A DNA stretch of 64,000 bases from Streptomyces sp. NBC_00285 (GTDB taxonomy: Bacteria > Actinomycetota > Actinomycetes > Streptomycetales > Streptomycetaceae). The notes beneath the pieces were generated by a model, which was not told where the DNA came from, made no database searches, and was given only the letters and a program-made list of their open reading frames with translations. Shown here in pieces: positions 34,973-44,010 of this stretch. The position numbers were made by a program, and so were the translations under genes. Within the stretch, counting starts at the first letter, position 1, and each line of letters starts with the position of its first letter. The stretch lies in assembly GCF_036174265.1 (NCBI RefSeq), contig NZ_CP108055.1:8184001-8248000 (forward strand), in the 5' to 3' direction.

Positions 34973-35343
34973 CAGCCCTCCTTCGTGGGTGTCTCGGCCG
35001 GCGCACAGGATCGCGCATGACCGATTCCGATAGCTGCAGGACGACGGTGCATCAAGACACCTGAATGGCTCCTGCACGCCTGTGTGACCGGCGCCAACCT
35101 CGGCGAGACTACAGCCTCTTCGGACAGCGCTTCCTGCCACCCCGAGTCAAGAATCCGTTACAACCCGAGTGTCACCCGGCGCGCCGGTTTCGCGCTTCCT
35201 TCACAACGGACTACGGATAGGCGTCAATTGTGACCAGGCCGGTCTTGACTGACCGAGAACCGGCTGGATTGGATCAGTGCAAGGGCTTCCCCCTAGAACG
35301 CCCTTGAACCACCTTGCATCCCCAGAGTTCCGGAACGGGAATC
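34973..35343. promoter_or_regulatory. Divergent control region of the conservon and the betaine-binding lipoprotein
   Basis: 371 bases without a gene. It contains CAAGGGC (35280-35286) / GCCCTTG (35300-35306) and the perfect palindrome GTTCCGGAAC at about 35328-35337, the latter just before the ribosome-binding region of the plus gene. TTGACT near 35244 could be a -35 for the plus gene, but no convincing -10 follows. Confidence 0.4.
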
Positions 35344-36309
35344 GTGACTTCTACCGCCGCACACCGCAGGTCCCTCAGGAAGAACCCCGGCGTGGGCGCT
35401 CTCGCGCTCGCCGCCGCCACGGTCCTGCTGGCGGGATGCGGGTCCTCCGACAAGGCCTCCGACCCGCTCTCCGAGGACACCGCAGGCGCGGGCAGCGGCG
35501 ACACCGTGGTCGTCGGCTCCAACAACTTCGCCGAGAGCATCCTGCTCGCCGACATCTACGGTGAGGCCCTGAAGGCCAAGGGCGTCAAGGTCACCTACAA
35601 GCCCAACATCGGCAGCCGCGAGACCACCTACGGTCTGCTGAAGAACGGCTCGATCACCGTTCTGCCCGAGTACAACGGCTCGCTGCTGGCCTACCTGGAC
35701 AAGGACGCCAAGCAGGAGTCGGCCGAGGGCGTGAACGCCGCGGCCAAGGCGAAGCTCGACACCAAGCTGACGCTGCTCGACTCGGCGCCGGCGGAGGACA
35801 AGGACTCGGTCACGGTCAACGCGGAGACCGCGAAGAAGTACAGCCTGACCGCCGAATCCACCCTCGCCGACCTCAAGTCCGTCGCCGGCGACCTGGTCAT
35901 CGGCGGCTCGCCGGAGTTCCAGACCAGGCAGCAGGGCCTGCTGGGCCTGGAGTCCACGTACGGCCTGAAGTTCAAGTCCTTCAAGGCGCTCGACGCGGGC
36001 GGTCCGCTGACGCAGGCGGCACTGAAGAAGAACACCGTGCAGGCCGCGGACATCTTCACGACCGACCCGACCATCATCAAGGAGAAGTTCGTCGTCCTCC
36101 AGGACTCGAAGAACCTCTTCGGCTTCGCGAACGTGACCCCCCTGGTCTACAAGTCGGGTCTCTCCGCGGAGGGCGTGGCCGCCCTCAACGCGGTCTCCGC
36201 CAAGCTGGACACCAAGGCGCTCCTCGAGATGGACACCCAGGTGCAGCTGGACAACAAGGACCCGCTGGACGTGGCGAAGGCCTGGCTGAAGACGAACGGT
36301 CTCGGCTGA
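35344..36309 (+). CDS. Glycine betaine/choline-type ABC transporter substrate-binding lipoprotein
   Basis: 321 residues from GTG 35344. Lipobox LLAGCGSS gives a membrane-anchored lipoprotein. The OpuAC-type fold starts DTVVVGSNNFAESILLADIYGEAL (the NFxE segment lies at the binding cleft) and includes YKPNIGSRETTYGLLKNGSITVLPEYNGSLLAYL. It is the missing component of the ABC operon at 28225-30736; the reverse-strand conservon lies between. Its own promoter region allows separate control. Confidence 0.9.
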   Translation: MTSTAAHRRSLRKNPGVGALALAAATVLLAGCGSSDKASDPLSEDTAGAGSGDTVVVGSNNFAESILLADIYGEALKAKGVKVTYKPNIGSRETTYGLLKNGSITVLPEYNGSLLAYLDKDAKQESAEGVNAAAKAKLDTKLTLLDSAPAEDKDSVTVNAETAKKYSLTAESTLADLKSVAGDLVIGGSPEFQTRQQGLLGLESTYGLKFKSFKALDAGGPLTQAALKKNTVQAADIFTTDPTIIKEKFVVLQDSKNLFGFANVTPLVYKSGLSAEGVAALNAVSAKLDTKALLEMDTQVQLDNKDPLDVAKAWLKTNGLG

Positions 36310-36341
36310 CCCACGCGCGCCACACGCACCGACTGAGGAAC

Positions 36342-36380
36342 CGGCGCGGGCACCCGCCTTCACGGGGGAGGCCCGCGCCG
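36342..36380. terminator. Bidirectional terminator
   Basis: CGGCGCGGGC (36342-36351) and GCCCGCGCCG (36371-36380), 10-bp perfect stem between the convergent lipoprotein and ROK kinase genes. Confidence 0.75.
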
Positions 36381-36421
36381 TTCTCATGGGGTCACGTCGG
36401 CCGCTGACGGCGGGCTCGCGC

Positions 36422-37321
36422 TCACGCACCGAGTTCCGCCCGCACCCGGGCCGCCGCACCCACCGTCACCGCGTCCCCGCCGAGCAGGGCGGGCACCACC
36501 CGTACCGGGTGCCCGCTGACCGGCGGTTCGGCGCTCAGGGCGCGCTGGACCGCCGGTGCCAGCAGGTGCCAGGACCGGCTGACGCCGCCGCCGATCACGA
36601 CCGTGGTGACGTCCAGCAGGCCTGCCGTGACGAGGAGCGCGCGGGCGACGGCGGCACCCGCGTCCTCGTACACGCCGAGCGCGACCGGGTCGGAGACCTC
36701 CGCCACCTCCCGCGCGCTCAGCTCCCGCCCGGTCCGGGCCCCGTACCGGGCCGCGATCGCCCGTCCCGACGCCAGCGTCTCCAGGTGCCCGCGGCCCCCG
36801 CACGTGCAGGGCAGATCGCCGAAGCCCGGGACGTGCCCGATCTCGCCCGCCGCGCCGTGCGGTCCGTCGTACAGTGCGCCGTCCAGCCACAGCGCCCCGC
36901 CGACGCCGGTGCCGAGGGTCATCCCGAGCACATACGGTTCGCCCGCGACGGCACCGGCCGTGGCCTCGCCGCGCAGGAACGCGTTGACGTCGTTGTCCAG
37001 GAACGCCGGAACCCCCAGCGCCTCCTCGAAGGCCGCTGTCACCGCGAACCCGGCCCAGTCCCGGAAGGAGTCGCTGGCGACCAGGACCCGCCCGGCCCGC
37101 GCGTCCACCACGCCTGCCGCCCCGATCCCGACCCCGAGCAGCCGCGCGTCCATACGGTCCAGCAGCAGGCGTACGGCGTCCAGCGCGGCGCCCACCATCG
37201 CGGCCCCGCCGGCCGCCGCGGGAGTGGGCACCTCCAGCCGGTCCACGACAGTCAAGTCGTCGGTGCACAGGGCCACTTGAGTGGTCGTACCGCCGATGTC
37301 GACGCCGGCGACCGCCTTCAC
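36422..37321 (-). CDS. ROK-family sugar kinase
   Basis: 299 residues; GTG 37321 overlaps the ABC ATPase stop (GTGA). ATP-binding VDIGGTTTQVAL, LDNDVNAF (catalytic Asp), LGMTLGTGVGGALW, and the ROK zinc region GEIGHVPGFGDLPCTCGGRGHLE. The usual third cysteine of CxCGxxGCxE is a His here (CGGRGHLE), though His can also bind zinc. Co-operonic with a peptide-type ABC transporter, it probably phosphorylates a sugar or amino sugar taken up or released from a glycopeptide. Confidence 0.87.
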   Translation of the reverse strand: MKAVAGVDIGGTTTQVALCTDDLTVVDRLEVPTPAAAGGAAMVGAALDAVRLLLDRMDARLLGVGIGAAGVVDARAGRVLVASDSFRDWAGFAVTAAFEEALGVPAFLDNDVNAFLRGEATAGAVAGEPYVLGMTLGTGVGGALWLDGALYDGPHGAAGEIGHVPGFGDLPCTCGGRGHLETLASGRAIAARYGARTGRELSAREVAEVSDPVALGVYEDAGAAVARALLVTAGLLDVTTVVIGGGVSRSWHLLAPAVQRALSAEPPVSGHPVRVVPALLGGDAVTVGAAARVRAELGA

Positions 37322-38967
37322 GCGGTGACCTCCGCCTGCCGCTGTGCACGGCGCTGCCGCTGCAGCACCGGATCCGGCACCGGTACGGCCGCGATGAGCC
37401 GTCGCGTGTACTCGGTCTCCGGGTGCAGCAGCGTGGACATGGTCGGCCCCTGTTCCTGGACCCGCCCGTCCCGCATGACGACGACCTGCTGGGCGAACTC
37501 CTGCACGACGGCCAGGTCGTGGGAGACGAAGAGACAGGCGAACCCCAGCTCCCGCTGCAACTCGGCGATCACCTCCAGCACGGTCCGCTGCACGCTCACG
37601 TCCAGCGCACTGGTGGGCTCGTCCGCGACCAGCAGCCGGGGTTCGAGCACCAGCGCCCGGGCGAGACTCACCCGCTGGCGCTGGCCACCGGACAGTTCAC
37701 GCGGGCCCCGCACCGCCAACTCCCGCGGCAGCCGCACCAGTTCGAGCACCTCCGCGACCCGTTCCCGTCGCTCGGCGCCCGTCATGCCCCGGCGGTGCAC
37801 CCTGAGCGGCTCGGCCACGCACTCCGCCACACTCATCCGCGCGTCCAGCGAGGCCACCGGGTCCTGGAGCACCACGCCCACCCCGGCGAGCAGCGCCCGC
37901 CGCTTCCGGCCCCGGACCCGGGCCAGGTCGGTGCCGAACAGCGACACCGAACCGGAGGCGGGTGCGATGAGCCCGAGCGCGACCCTGGCCGCCGTCGACT
38001 TGCCCGACCCGGACTCGCCCACGAGCCCGACGGTGTCACCGGGACGGACGTCGAGGGAGACCCCGTCGAGTGCCCGGACCCGCCCGAACCGCACGGACAC
38101 GTCCCGCAGTCGCACCACGGGAGCATCCGTCCCGGAGGCCGGGGGAGTGTCCTTCTGAGGGGCCGAAGGCGTGTCCGCACCGCTGATCCTCAGGCGTGGC
38201 ACCGCCGCCAGCAACGCCCGCGTGTACGCGTGCTCCGGCCGCAGCAGCACGTCCTCCACCGGCCCGGTCTCCACGACCTCGCCCCGCAGCATCACGGCGA
38301 CCCGGTCCGCGAAGTCGGCGACCACGCCCATGTTGTGCGTGACGAGGAGGACACCCGTGCCCGAGTCGGCCGCGAGCCGCCGCAGCAGGTCCAGGATCTC
38401 GGCCTGCACGGTGACATCGAGCGCGGTGGTCGGCTCGTCCGCGATCAGCAGAGCAGGCGAGTTGGCGATCGCCATGGCGATGACGACCCGCTGCCGCTGC
38501 CCGCCCGACAGCTGGAAGGGGAAGGCCGAGGCCCGCCGCTCCGGCTCGGGAATCCCGACGCGGCGCAGCAGGTCGACCGCCTCACGCGCGGCCTGTGACC
38601 GGGAGACGTCCTGGTGATTGCGTACGACTTCCGCTATCTGGGCGCCGACCCGGGTCAGCGGGTCGAGGGCGGTGGCAGGTTCCTGGAAGACCATGGAGGC
38701 CGTACGTCCCCGCAGCCCGGCGAGCGAGGCCTCCGGTGCCCCGACGACTTCCGTACCGTCGACGCTCACCCGCCCCGAGACCCGTGCACTGTCCGGCAGC
38801 AGGCCCATCGAGGCCAGTGCCACCGTCGACTTGCCGGACCCCGACTCGCCGACGAGCGCGAGCGTTTCGCCGGGGCGGACCTCCAGGGACACCCCGCGCA
38901 CGGCGGGCACGTCACCCGTCTCCGTGGAGAACGTCACTCCGAGGTCCTCGATGGTCAGGATGTTCAC
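37318..38967 (-). CDS. Peptide-type ABC transporter, fused DppD-DppF ATPase
   Basis: 549 residues from GTG 38967. Two complete ATPase domains: first Walker A GESGSGKSTVALASMG with signature LSGGQRQRVVIAMAIA and Walker B LLIADEPTTALDV; second GESGSGKSTAARVALG, LSGGQRQRVSLARALV, LLVADEPTSALDV. They are joined by a Pro/Ser linker near residue 265. Overlaps the permease (stop/start) at its 5' end and the ROK kinase at its 3' end. Confidence 0.92.
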   Translation of the reverse strand: MNILTIEDLGVTFSTETGDVPAVRGVSLEVRPGETLALVGESGSGKSTVALASMGLLPDSARVSGRVSVDGTEVVGAPEASLAGLRGRTASMVFQEPATALDPLTRVGAQIAEVVRNHQDVSRSQAAREAVDLLRRVGIPEPERRASAFPFQLSGGQRQRVVIAMAIANSPALLIADEPTTALDVTVQAEILDLLRRLAADSGTGVLLVTHNMGVVADFADRVAVMLRGEVVETGPVEDVLLRPEHAYTRALLAAVPRLRISGADTPSAPQKDTPPASGTDAPVVRLRDVSVRFGRVRALDGVSLDVRPGDTVGLVGESGSGKSTAARVALGLIAPASGSVSLFGTDLARVRGRKRRALLAGVGVVLQDPVASLDARMSVAECVAEPLRVHRRGMTGAERRERVAEVLELVRLPRELAVRGPRELSGGQRQRVSLARALVLEPRLLVADEPTSALDVSVQRTVLEVIAELQRELGFACLFVSHDLAVVQEFAQQVVVMRDGRVQEQGPTMSTLLHPETEYTRRLIAAVPVPDPVLQRQRRAQRQAEVTA

Positions 38968-39842
38968 GCGCGTCCCCTCACGTCGAAGGCGTCCCGCAGG
39001 CCGTCGCCGATCGCGTTGAACGCGCACACGACGAGGATGATCGCCAGGCCCGGCGGCACGATCAGCCACCAGCGTCCCGAGTACGCGGCCGTCAGCCCGG
39101 CCGACAGCATGCCGCCCCAGTCGGTCTTCGGCGGCTGGACACCGAGGCCCAGATACGACACATAGGCGATGAGCAGGATCGCGTCGGCGACCTGGAAGGT
39201 GCCCGCGACGACGATCGTGGACACCGAGTTCGGCAGGATGTGCCGGCGGATCGCCCGCCCGTGCGTCCCTCCGGTCGCCCGCAGGGTCAGCACATAGTCC
39301 CGGTTCTTGAGCGTGAGCGTCTCGGCCCGCACCAGCCGGGACGGCACCAGCCAGGACACCAGCCCGAGGACGAGAATCAGCCCGGACGTGCCGGGACTGG
39401 TGATGGCGGACACGACGAGCAGGATGAACAGCGCCGGGATGGCGATGCCCGCGTCGACGACCCGCATCATCACGGCGTCGACCCACCCGCCCGCATACCC
39501 CGCCACGGCCCCCCACAGCGTGCCGATGACGGTGGCGAGCACCCCGGCCGCCAGCCCGACCGACAGGGACACCTGCCCGCCGTACATGAGCCGCCCGAGC
39601 TGGTCGTGCCCGACGGCATCGGTTCCGAGCCAATGGGAGCCGCTGGGCCCGAGGTTGACCTGGGTGAGATCGGTGTGGGTCTGATCGGTGGAGTAGAGGA
39701 GCGGCCCGACGAAGCAGAAGCCCAGGAACAGGATGACGACGATGAGCCCGGCCACGGCCAGCTTGTTGCGCGCGAAGCGCGCCTTCAGGGGCGCGGGGAA
39801 CGGCGCGACCAGCCCCCACCGGCCCGCACTCTGAACACTCAT
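38964..39842 (-). CDS. Peptide-type ABC transporter permease (DppC-like)
   Basis: 292 residues, ATG 39842 (MSVQSAGRWGLVAP). N-terminal helix LAVAGLIVVILFLGFCFVG, the DppC signature HWLGTDAVGHDQLGRLMYGGQVSL, and the EAA loop LRATGGTHGRAIRRHILPN. Overlaps both neighbours by 4 bases. Confidence 0.92.
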   Translation of the reverse strand: MSVQSAGRWGLVAPFPAPLKARFARNKLAVAGLIVVILFLGFCFVGPLLYSTDQTHTDLTQVNLGPSGSHWLGTDAVGHDQLGRLMYGGQVSLSVGLAAGVLATVIGTLWGAVAGYAGGWVDAVMMRVVDAGIAIPALFILLVVSAITSPGTSGLILVLGLVSWLVPSRLVRAETLTLKNRDYVLTLRATGGTHGRAIRRHILPNSVSTIVVAGTFQVADAILLIAYVSYLGLGVQPPKTDWGGMLSAGLTAAYSGRWWLIVPPGLAIILVVCAFNAIGDGLRDAFDVRGRA

Positions 39843-40798
39843 ACCCGCCCTTCCTTCACCCGAGGATCCACAACCCGCTGCACCACATCCGCAAGCAACG
39901 TCCCGACGACCGTCGCGACAGAAATGACCAGCACACACCCGAGCAGCACCGGATAGTCGGACGACTGCGCGGCGGACCAGAACAACAGCCCCATCCCCGG
40001 GTAGTTGAAGAGCTGCTCCACCACCAGCGCGCCCCCGAACAGCACCGGCACGTAGTACCCGAGCATCGCGATCACCGGGGTGAGCGAGTTGCGCAGCACA
40101 TGCCGGAAGAGCACCGCGTACTGCCCCGCACCGCCCGCGCGAGCGGTCCGCACGTAGTCCTCGGACAGGTTCTCCAGTGTCGCGCCCCGCATGTACCGGC
40201 TGAACACGGCCACCATCGACGCGGCCCCGGTCACCACGGGCAGCACCAGTGCCGCCGGGTCCGCCAACACCTGCGCCAGCGTGTCCCCTTGGGGTGCCTG
40301 TGAGGGGAACCACCGCAGGGTCTGCGTGAACAGCAGGATCAGCAGCAGCCCGAGAAAGTACACCGGCGTCGAGTACGCCACGAAGCTCAGCGTGGTGATG
40401 ACGTAGTCGGCCGGCTTGTTCCTCCGCACCGCCTGCCACATCCCCAGCGGCACCGCCAGCAGCAGTCCGACGATGGCGGACAGCACGGTCAGCACCAGCG
40501 TTTTCGGCAGTCGTTGCCCGATCAGCCGGGACACCGCCTCGTTCAGCGTGTACGACGTCCCGAGATCGCCTTGCGCCAACTCGCGCAGATAGTAGGCGTA
40601 CTGCACGGGCAGGGACCGGTCGAGCCCCTGCTCGTGGTTGAACGCGGCGATCTGCCCGGCCGTCGCCTGCGGCCCGAGGATTCCGCGCGCGGGACCCCCG
40701 GGAAGCGCGTGCAGCAGGCAGAAGACCACGATCGTCACGATCAGGATCACGGCGAGGGCCTGCGACAGCCTCCGTGCGAGGTAGCGGACCGTCTCCAC
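39839..40798 (-). CDS. Peptide-type ABC transporter permease (DppB-like)
   Basis: 319 residues from GTG 40798, which shares one base with the TAG of the binding-protein gene (TAGTG). DppB features: N-terminal helix, GLDRSLPVQYAYYLRELAQGDLGTSY, LSFVAYSTPVYFLGLLLI, EDYVRTARAGGAGQYAVLFRHVLRNSLTP (EAA loop). Confidence 0.92.
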   Translation of the reverse strand: METVRYLARRLSQALAVILIVTIVVFCLLHALPGGPARGILGPQATAGQIAAFNHEQGLDRSLPVQYAYYLRELAQGDLGTSYTLNEAVSRLIGQRLPKTLVLTVLSAIVGLLLAVPLGMWQAVRRNKPADYVITTLSFVAYSTPVYFLGLLLILLFTQTLRWFPSQAPQGDTLAQVLADPAALVLPVVTGAASMVAVFSRYMRGATLENLSEDYVRTARAGGAGQYAVLFRHVLRNSLTPVIAMLGYYVPVLFGGALVVEQLFNYPGMGLLFWSAAQSSDYPVLLGCVLVISVATVVGTLLADVVQRVVDPRVKEGRV

Positions 40799-42543
40799 TA
40801 CTTGGTCCACTTCCACTGCGCCGGGTGGAAGTTGGCCAGCGAGTCCTGGGAGAAGCCGCCGAGGCCGTTCCTGACGACGGAGATCTGGTAGTCCGGCTCG
40901 GGCAGCCAGATGACCGGCAGTTCCTTGGCGAGGGCCGCGCTGTAGTCCTGGACGGCCTGGTTCGAACTCGACGTGGTGGTCGCCGAGATGAGCTTGTCGA
41001 CGTCCGGGTCGGAGTAGTTGCCGAAGTTGGAGCCGCCGCCGGTCTGGAACAGCGAGTCACCGGTCGGGAAGGCGTTGAAGTACCAACTGCCGGCGGTGCC
41101 GAAGAAACTCAGCTGCCACTTGCAGATCGACTGCCCCGACGTGCACTGCGGGGTCTGGGAGAGCACCGAGTTGACCGGCGCCGTCTTGATGGAGAACGCG
41201 ATGCCGGTCTTCGCGAGCGAGGACTGGATCGCGCTCATCATGTTGTCGGTGACCGTGGAGCCGGACTGCGAGAGCACCTGCATCCGGAACTTCGTGCCCT
41301 TGGCGACGCCCGCACCGCACTTCGCCGGCTCGGAGCAGGTCATGACCCCGCCCTGCTCGGTCCAGCCATGGCTCGTCAGCAGCGACTTGGCGGTGTCGTT
41401 CGAGAACGGGTACGGGTTGTCCTTCTGCACCGGCGATAGGAAGTCCGAGGTCTGTCCCTGCGGGATCGGCCCGTAGCCGGGTACCGCCGTGCCGGCCAGA
41501 ACGACCTTCGCGAGGCTCGCCTGGTCGATCGAGTGCTGGATGGCCTGACGGGCGTAGAGCTGCTTGAACACCGCGCCCATGGAAGGGTTGTTGAAGTTGT
41601 ACGGCATGTAGGTGATGGCCCAGCCCGACCACGGCTCCACCTTGTAGCCCTGCGCGGTGAAGCTGTCCTTCTGGTCGAGGTCGGTCGCCTCGATGTAGCC
41701 GTAGTCGACGCTGCCGGACCGCAGGGCGTTCTTCTCGGCGTCGGTGGTGGTGAACGGGAGCAGGTTCACCGTGGGGATGTTCGCCTTCTCGCCGCCGTCG
41801 TACTTCTTGTTGGCGGTCAGGACGACCTTGCCGGCGGTGGAGAAGGACTTGACGGCGTAGGGGCCGCTGATGGTCTTCCACAGCGGGTTCGAGGCGTAGC
41901 CGGAGATGTTCTTCGCCGCATTGTTGAGATACGTCCATGCCTGCTTGGCGTCCCGGCTCCCGGCCCAGGCGTGCTGGGGCAGCGGGGTGATGGAGTTCAG
42001 CTCGTTGGCGAGCATCCACTGCGGGTTGTAGGCCTTGTCGAAGGTGATCGTGAAGTGGGTGTCGTCGACCGTCTTGAAGGACGTCCAGTTGTCGGGCGCC
42101 TTGCCCGGGTTGTAGCCCGCCCACGCGGCCTTGTTCGCCTTGATGAGGTCGAACCAGAACTTCACGTCCGCGGAGGTGATCGGCTTCCCGTCGCTCCAGT
42201 GCCGGTCGCCCAGGGTGATCGTCACGCTCTTGTCGTCGGCGGCGAAGGTGGCGTCGGTGGCGACCGAACCGGCCTTGTTCCAGCCGATCTTGCCGGTCGA
42301 GCCGTCGTAGGCGATGAGCGGCTCCCACAGCGTGTTCGCGATGGAGATGTTGTTGGTGTTGAGGTGGGCCGCGGTGCCGATCGGCAGGATCCAGTTCGGC
42401 GTGAAGTTCGCGGGCAGCGCGTAGTTGACGGCGCCGTGCGAGGACGACGCCGTGCCGCTCGACCCGGAACAGGCGGTCAGCAGCAGGGTGCCCGCGCTGA
42501 GGGCGGCGGCACCGGCGAGGAGTCTTTGGCGGGCAGGGGACAT
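40798..42543 (-). CDS. Peptide-type ABC transporter substrate-binding lipoprotein
   Basis: 581 residues from ATG 42543. Signal with lipobox LLLTACSGSS. SBP family 5 (DppA/OppA) pattern: WEPLIAYDGSTGKIGWNKAGS, GDRHWSDGKPITSADVKFWFDLIK, LPQHAW, ISGPYAVKSFSTAGKVVLTANKKYDGG. First gene of the operon DppA - DppB - DppC - DppDF - ROK kinase, all overlapping. Divergent from the ROK repressor. Confidence 0.92.
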   Translation of the reverse strand: MSPARQRLLAGAAALSAGTLLLTACSGSSGTASSSHGAVNYALPANFTPNWILPIGTAAHLNTNNISIANTLWEPLIAYDGSTGKIGWNKAGSVATDATFAADDKSVTITLGDRHWSDGKPITSADVKFWFDLIKANKAAWAGYNPGKAPDNWTSFKTVDDTHFTITFDKAYNPQWMLANELNSITPLPQHAWAGSRDAKQAWTYLNNAAKNISGYASNPLWKTISGPYAVKSFSTAGKVVLTANKKYDGGEKANIPTVNLLPFTTTDAEKNALRSGSVDYGYIEATDLDQKDSFTAQGYKVEPWSGWAITYMPYNFNNPSMGAVFKQLYARQAIQHSIDQASLAKVVLAGTAVPGYGPIPQGQTSDFLSPVQKDNPYPFSNDTAKSLLTSHGWTEQGGVMTCSEPAKCGAGVAKGTKFRMQVLSQSGSTVTDNMMSAIQSSLAKTGIAFSIKTAPVNSVLSQTPQCTSGQSICKWQLSFFGTAGSWYFNAFPTGDSLFQTGGGSNFGNYSDPDVDKLISATTTSSSNQAVQDYSAALAKELPVIWLPEPDYQISVVRNGLGGFSQDSLANFHPAQWKWTK

Positions 42544-42609
42544 GGCGTGCTCCTGGGACCAGGGAGGTGGAAGCGGGGGTGGGGCCAGTGAACGCCCCCT
42601 CTGTTGGAA

Positions 42610-42642
42610 GAAATAGGCGTGCCGCTGTAAAAAGCCTGTTTC
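42610..42642. promoter_or_regulatory. Candidate ROK-repressor operator
   Basis: GAAATAGGC (42610-42618) and GCCTGTTTC (42634-42642) form an inverted repeat with one mismatch and a 15-base spacer. It lies in the 181-base gap between the divergent ABC operon and the ROK repressor, in an AT-rich stretch unusual for this genome. Binding by the adjacent repressor is inferred. Confidence 0.45.
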
Positions 42643-42724
42643 TGCTGTTCTGAAAAAAGTGCAAAGAGGCCTTCCGGGCTTACGCTCGACACCCCGGCCG
42701 CCGAATTCGGAAGTAACTTCGTCC

Positions 42725-43933
42725 ATGATTGAAAAAAGTCCGCCAGCGCACCCCCCTCCGCCCCGACGGCACGGCACCGGTTTCTCCTCGCTCGCCGAAG
42801 GCGTCCTCGAACTCCTCGCCTCCGGCCAGGCGACGACCCGCACGGAACTCTCCGCGCTCCTCGGCGCCGCGCCCTCGACGGTGTCCTTCGCGGTCGGACA
42901 GCTCCTGGACCGCGGGCTGGTGGCCGAGGAGGGCACCCGGTCCTCCGCCGGCGGACGGCCCCGCAAGGTGCTGCGGCTCGGCGGCAGCGACGGATACGCG
43001 GTCGCGGCCGACCTCGGCGGAAAGCACGCGCATGTCGGGGTCGTGCACCCCGGCGGCGGCCTCACCGACGTGTCGACCGTGCCGTTCGCCACGGCGGACG
43101 GCCCCGAGGCCGCGCTGCCCGGTCTCGCGGAGACCCTCCAGGCACTGATCGGCCGGCACGGACGGGAGCGGCTGCGGGGCGTGGGCCTGTGCCTGCCCGG
43201 CCCGGTCGACGTCGAGCCGGGCCTGGTGACACTGCCCGCGCGCATGCCCGGCTGGAACCGGTTCCCCGTCCGGGACTGGTTCGAGGAGCGCTTCGGCGTC
43301 CCGGTGGCCGTCGAGAACGACGCCAACTGCATGGCCGTCGGCGAGCACAGCGTCCGGCCCGTCGAGCACCGGCAGTCGATCATGGTGAAGGTGGGCTCCG
43401 GGATCGGCGCGGGCGTGATCGTGGACGGCCGGCTGTACCGGGGCGCGACCGGCGGAGCGGGGGAGATCACCCACGTCCGCGTCGAGGCCGCCCAGGACAC
43501 TCCGTGCTCGTGCGGCAACACGGGCTGTCTGGAGACGGTCGCCTCGGGCGCGGCACTGGTCCGGATCCTGCGGGAGCGGGGCCTTGAGGTGGCGAGCACC
43601 GAGGACGTCGTACGGCGCGCCGTCGACGCCGACCCCGAGGCCACCCGCGCGGTCCGTCAGGCCGGCCGCTACCTCGGCCAGGTCCTCGCGGCCAACGTCA
43701 ACTTCTTCAACCCCGACGCGGTGTACCTCGGCGGCATCCTGTCCACGCTGGAGCCGTTCGTCGCGGCCGTTCGCAGCCAGCTGTACGAGGGCTGCCATCC
43801 GTTGGTGACCCAGCGTCTGGTGATCGAGCGCACGTCACTGGGCGCGGACGCGGGGCTGGCGGGAGCCGGCCAGTTCGCGTTGCAGCGGGCGCTGGCGCAG
43901 GCGATGCAATCGGTCACGGGCGTCCGGGGATGA
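42725..43933 (+). CDS. ROK-family transcriptional repressor (NagC/XylR/Mlc type)
   Basis: 402 residues from ATG 42725. N-terminal winged helix (GVLELLASGQATTRTELSALLGAAPSTVSFAVGQLLDRGLVAEEG), then the ROK fold: ADLGGKHAHVGV, ENDANCMAVGE, VKVGSGIGAGVIVDG, and a full zinc motif GEITHVRV...CSCGNTGCLE with all cysteines. Divergent from the ABC/ROK kinase operon, which it most likely represses, with a phosphorylated or free sugar as inducer. Confidence 0.9.
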   Translation: MIEKSPPAHPPPPRRHGTGFSSLAEGVLELLASGQATTRTELSALLGAAPSTVSFAVGQLLDRGLVAEEGTRSSAGGRPRKVLRLGGSDGYAVAADLGGKHAHVGVVHPGGGLTDVSTVPFATADGPEAALPGLAETLQALIGRHGRERLRGVGLCLPGPVDVEPGLVTLPARMPGWNRFPVRDWFEERFGVPVAVENDANCMAVGEHSVRPVEHRQSIMVKVGSGIGAGVIVDGRLYRGATGGAGEITHVRVEAAQDTPCSCGNTGCLETVASGAALVRILRERGLEVASTEDVVRRAVDADPEATRAVRQAGRYLGQVLAANVNFFNPDAVYLGGILSTLEPFVAAVRSQLYEGCHPLVTQRLVIERTSLGADAGLAGAGQFALQRALAQAMQSVTGVRG

Positions 43934-43950
43934 CGAGAGCGCCCCATCAG

Positions 43951-43976
43951 GGACGCGGGGAACCGCGCGAACAGCC
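43951..43976 (+). repeat. Dispersed Streptomyces intergenic repeat (copy 1)
   Basis: GGACGCGGGGAACCGCGCGA followed by ACAGCC and CGACGGCACCGCAGACGA. I recognise this as the common GCGGGGAACTGCGCGA-type element scattered in Streptomyces intergenic DNA. It forms the leader of the M81 gene. The inverse of its core is at 59989-60010. Confidence 0.55.
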
Positions 43977-44010
43977 TCGACGGCACCGCAGACGACTCAG
44001 GGGAACAACC

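Noticed and set aside
33191..35020. 609-codon plus-strand ORF antisense to the first cvnA
   Set aside because: Shadow frame; the minus strand has clear HAMP and ATPase motifs.
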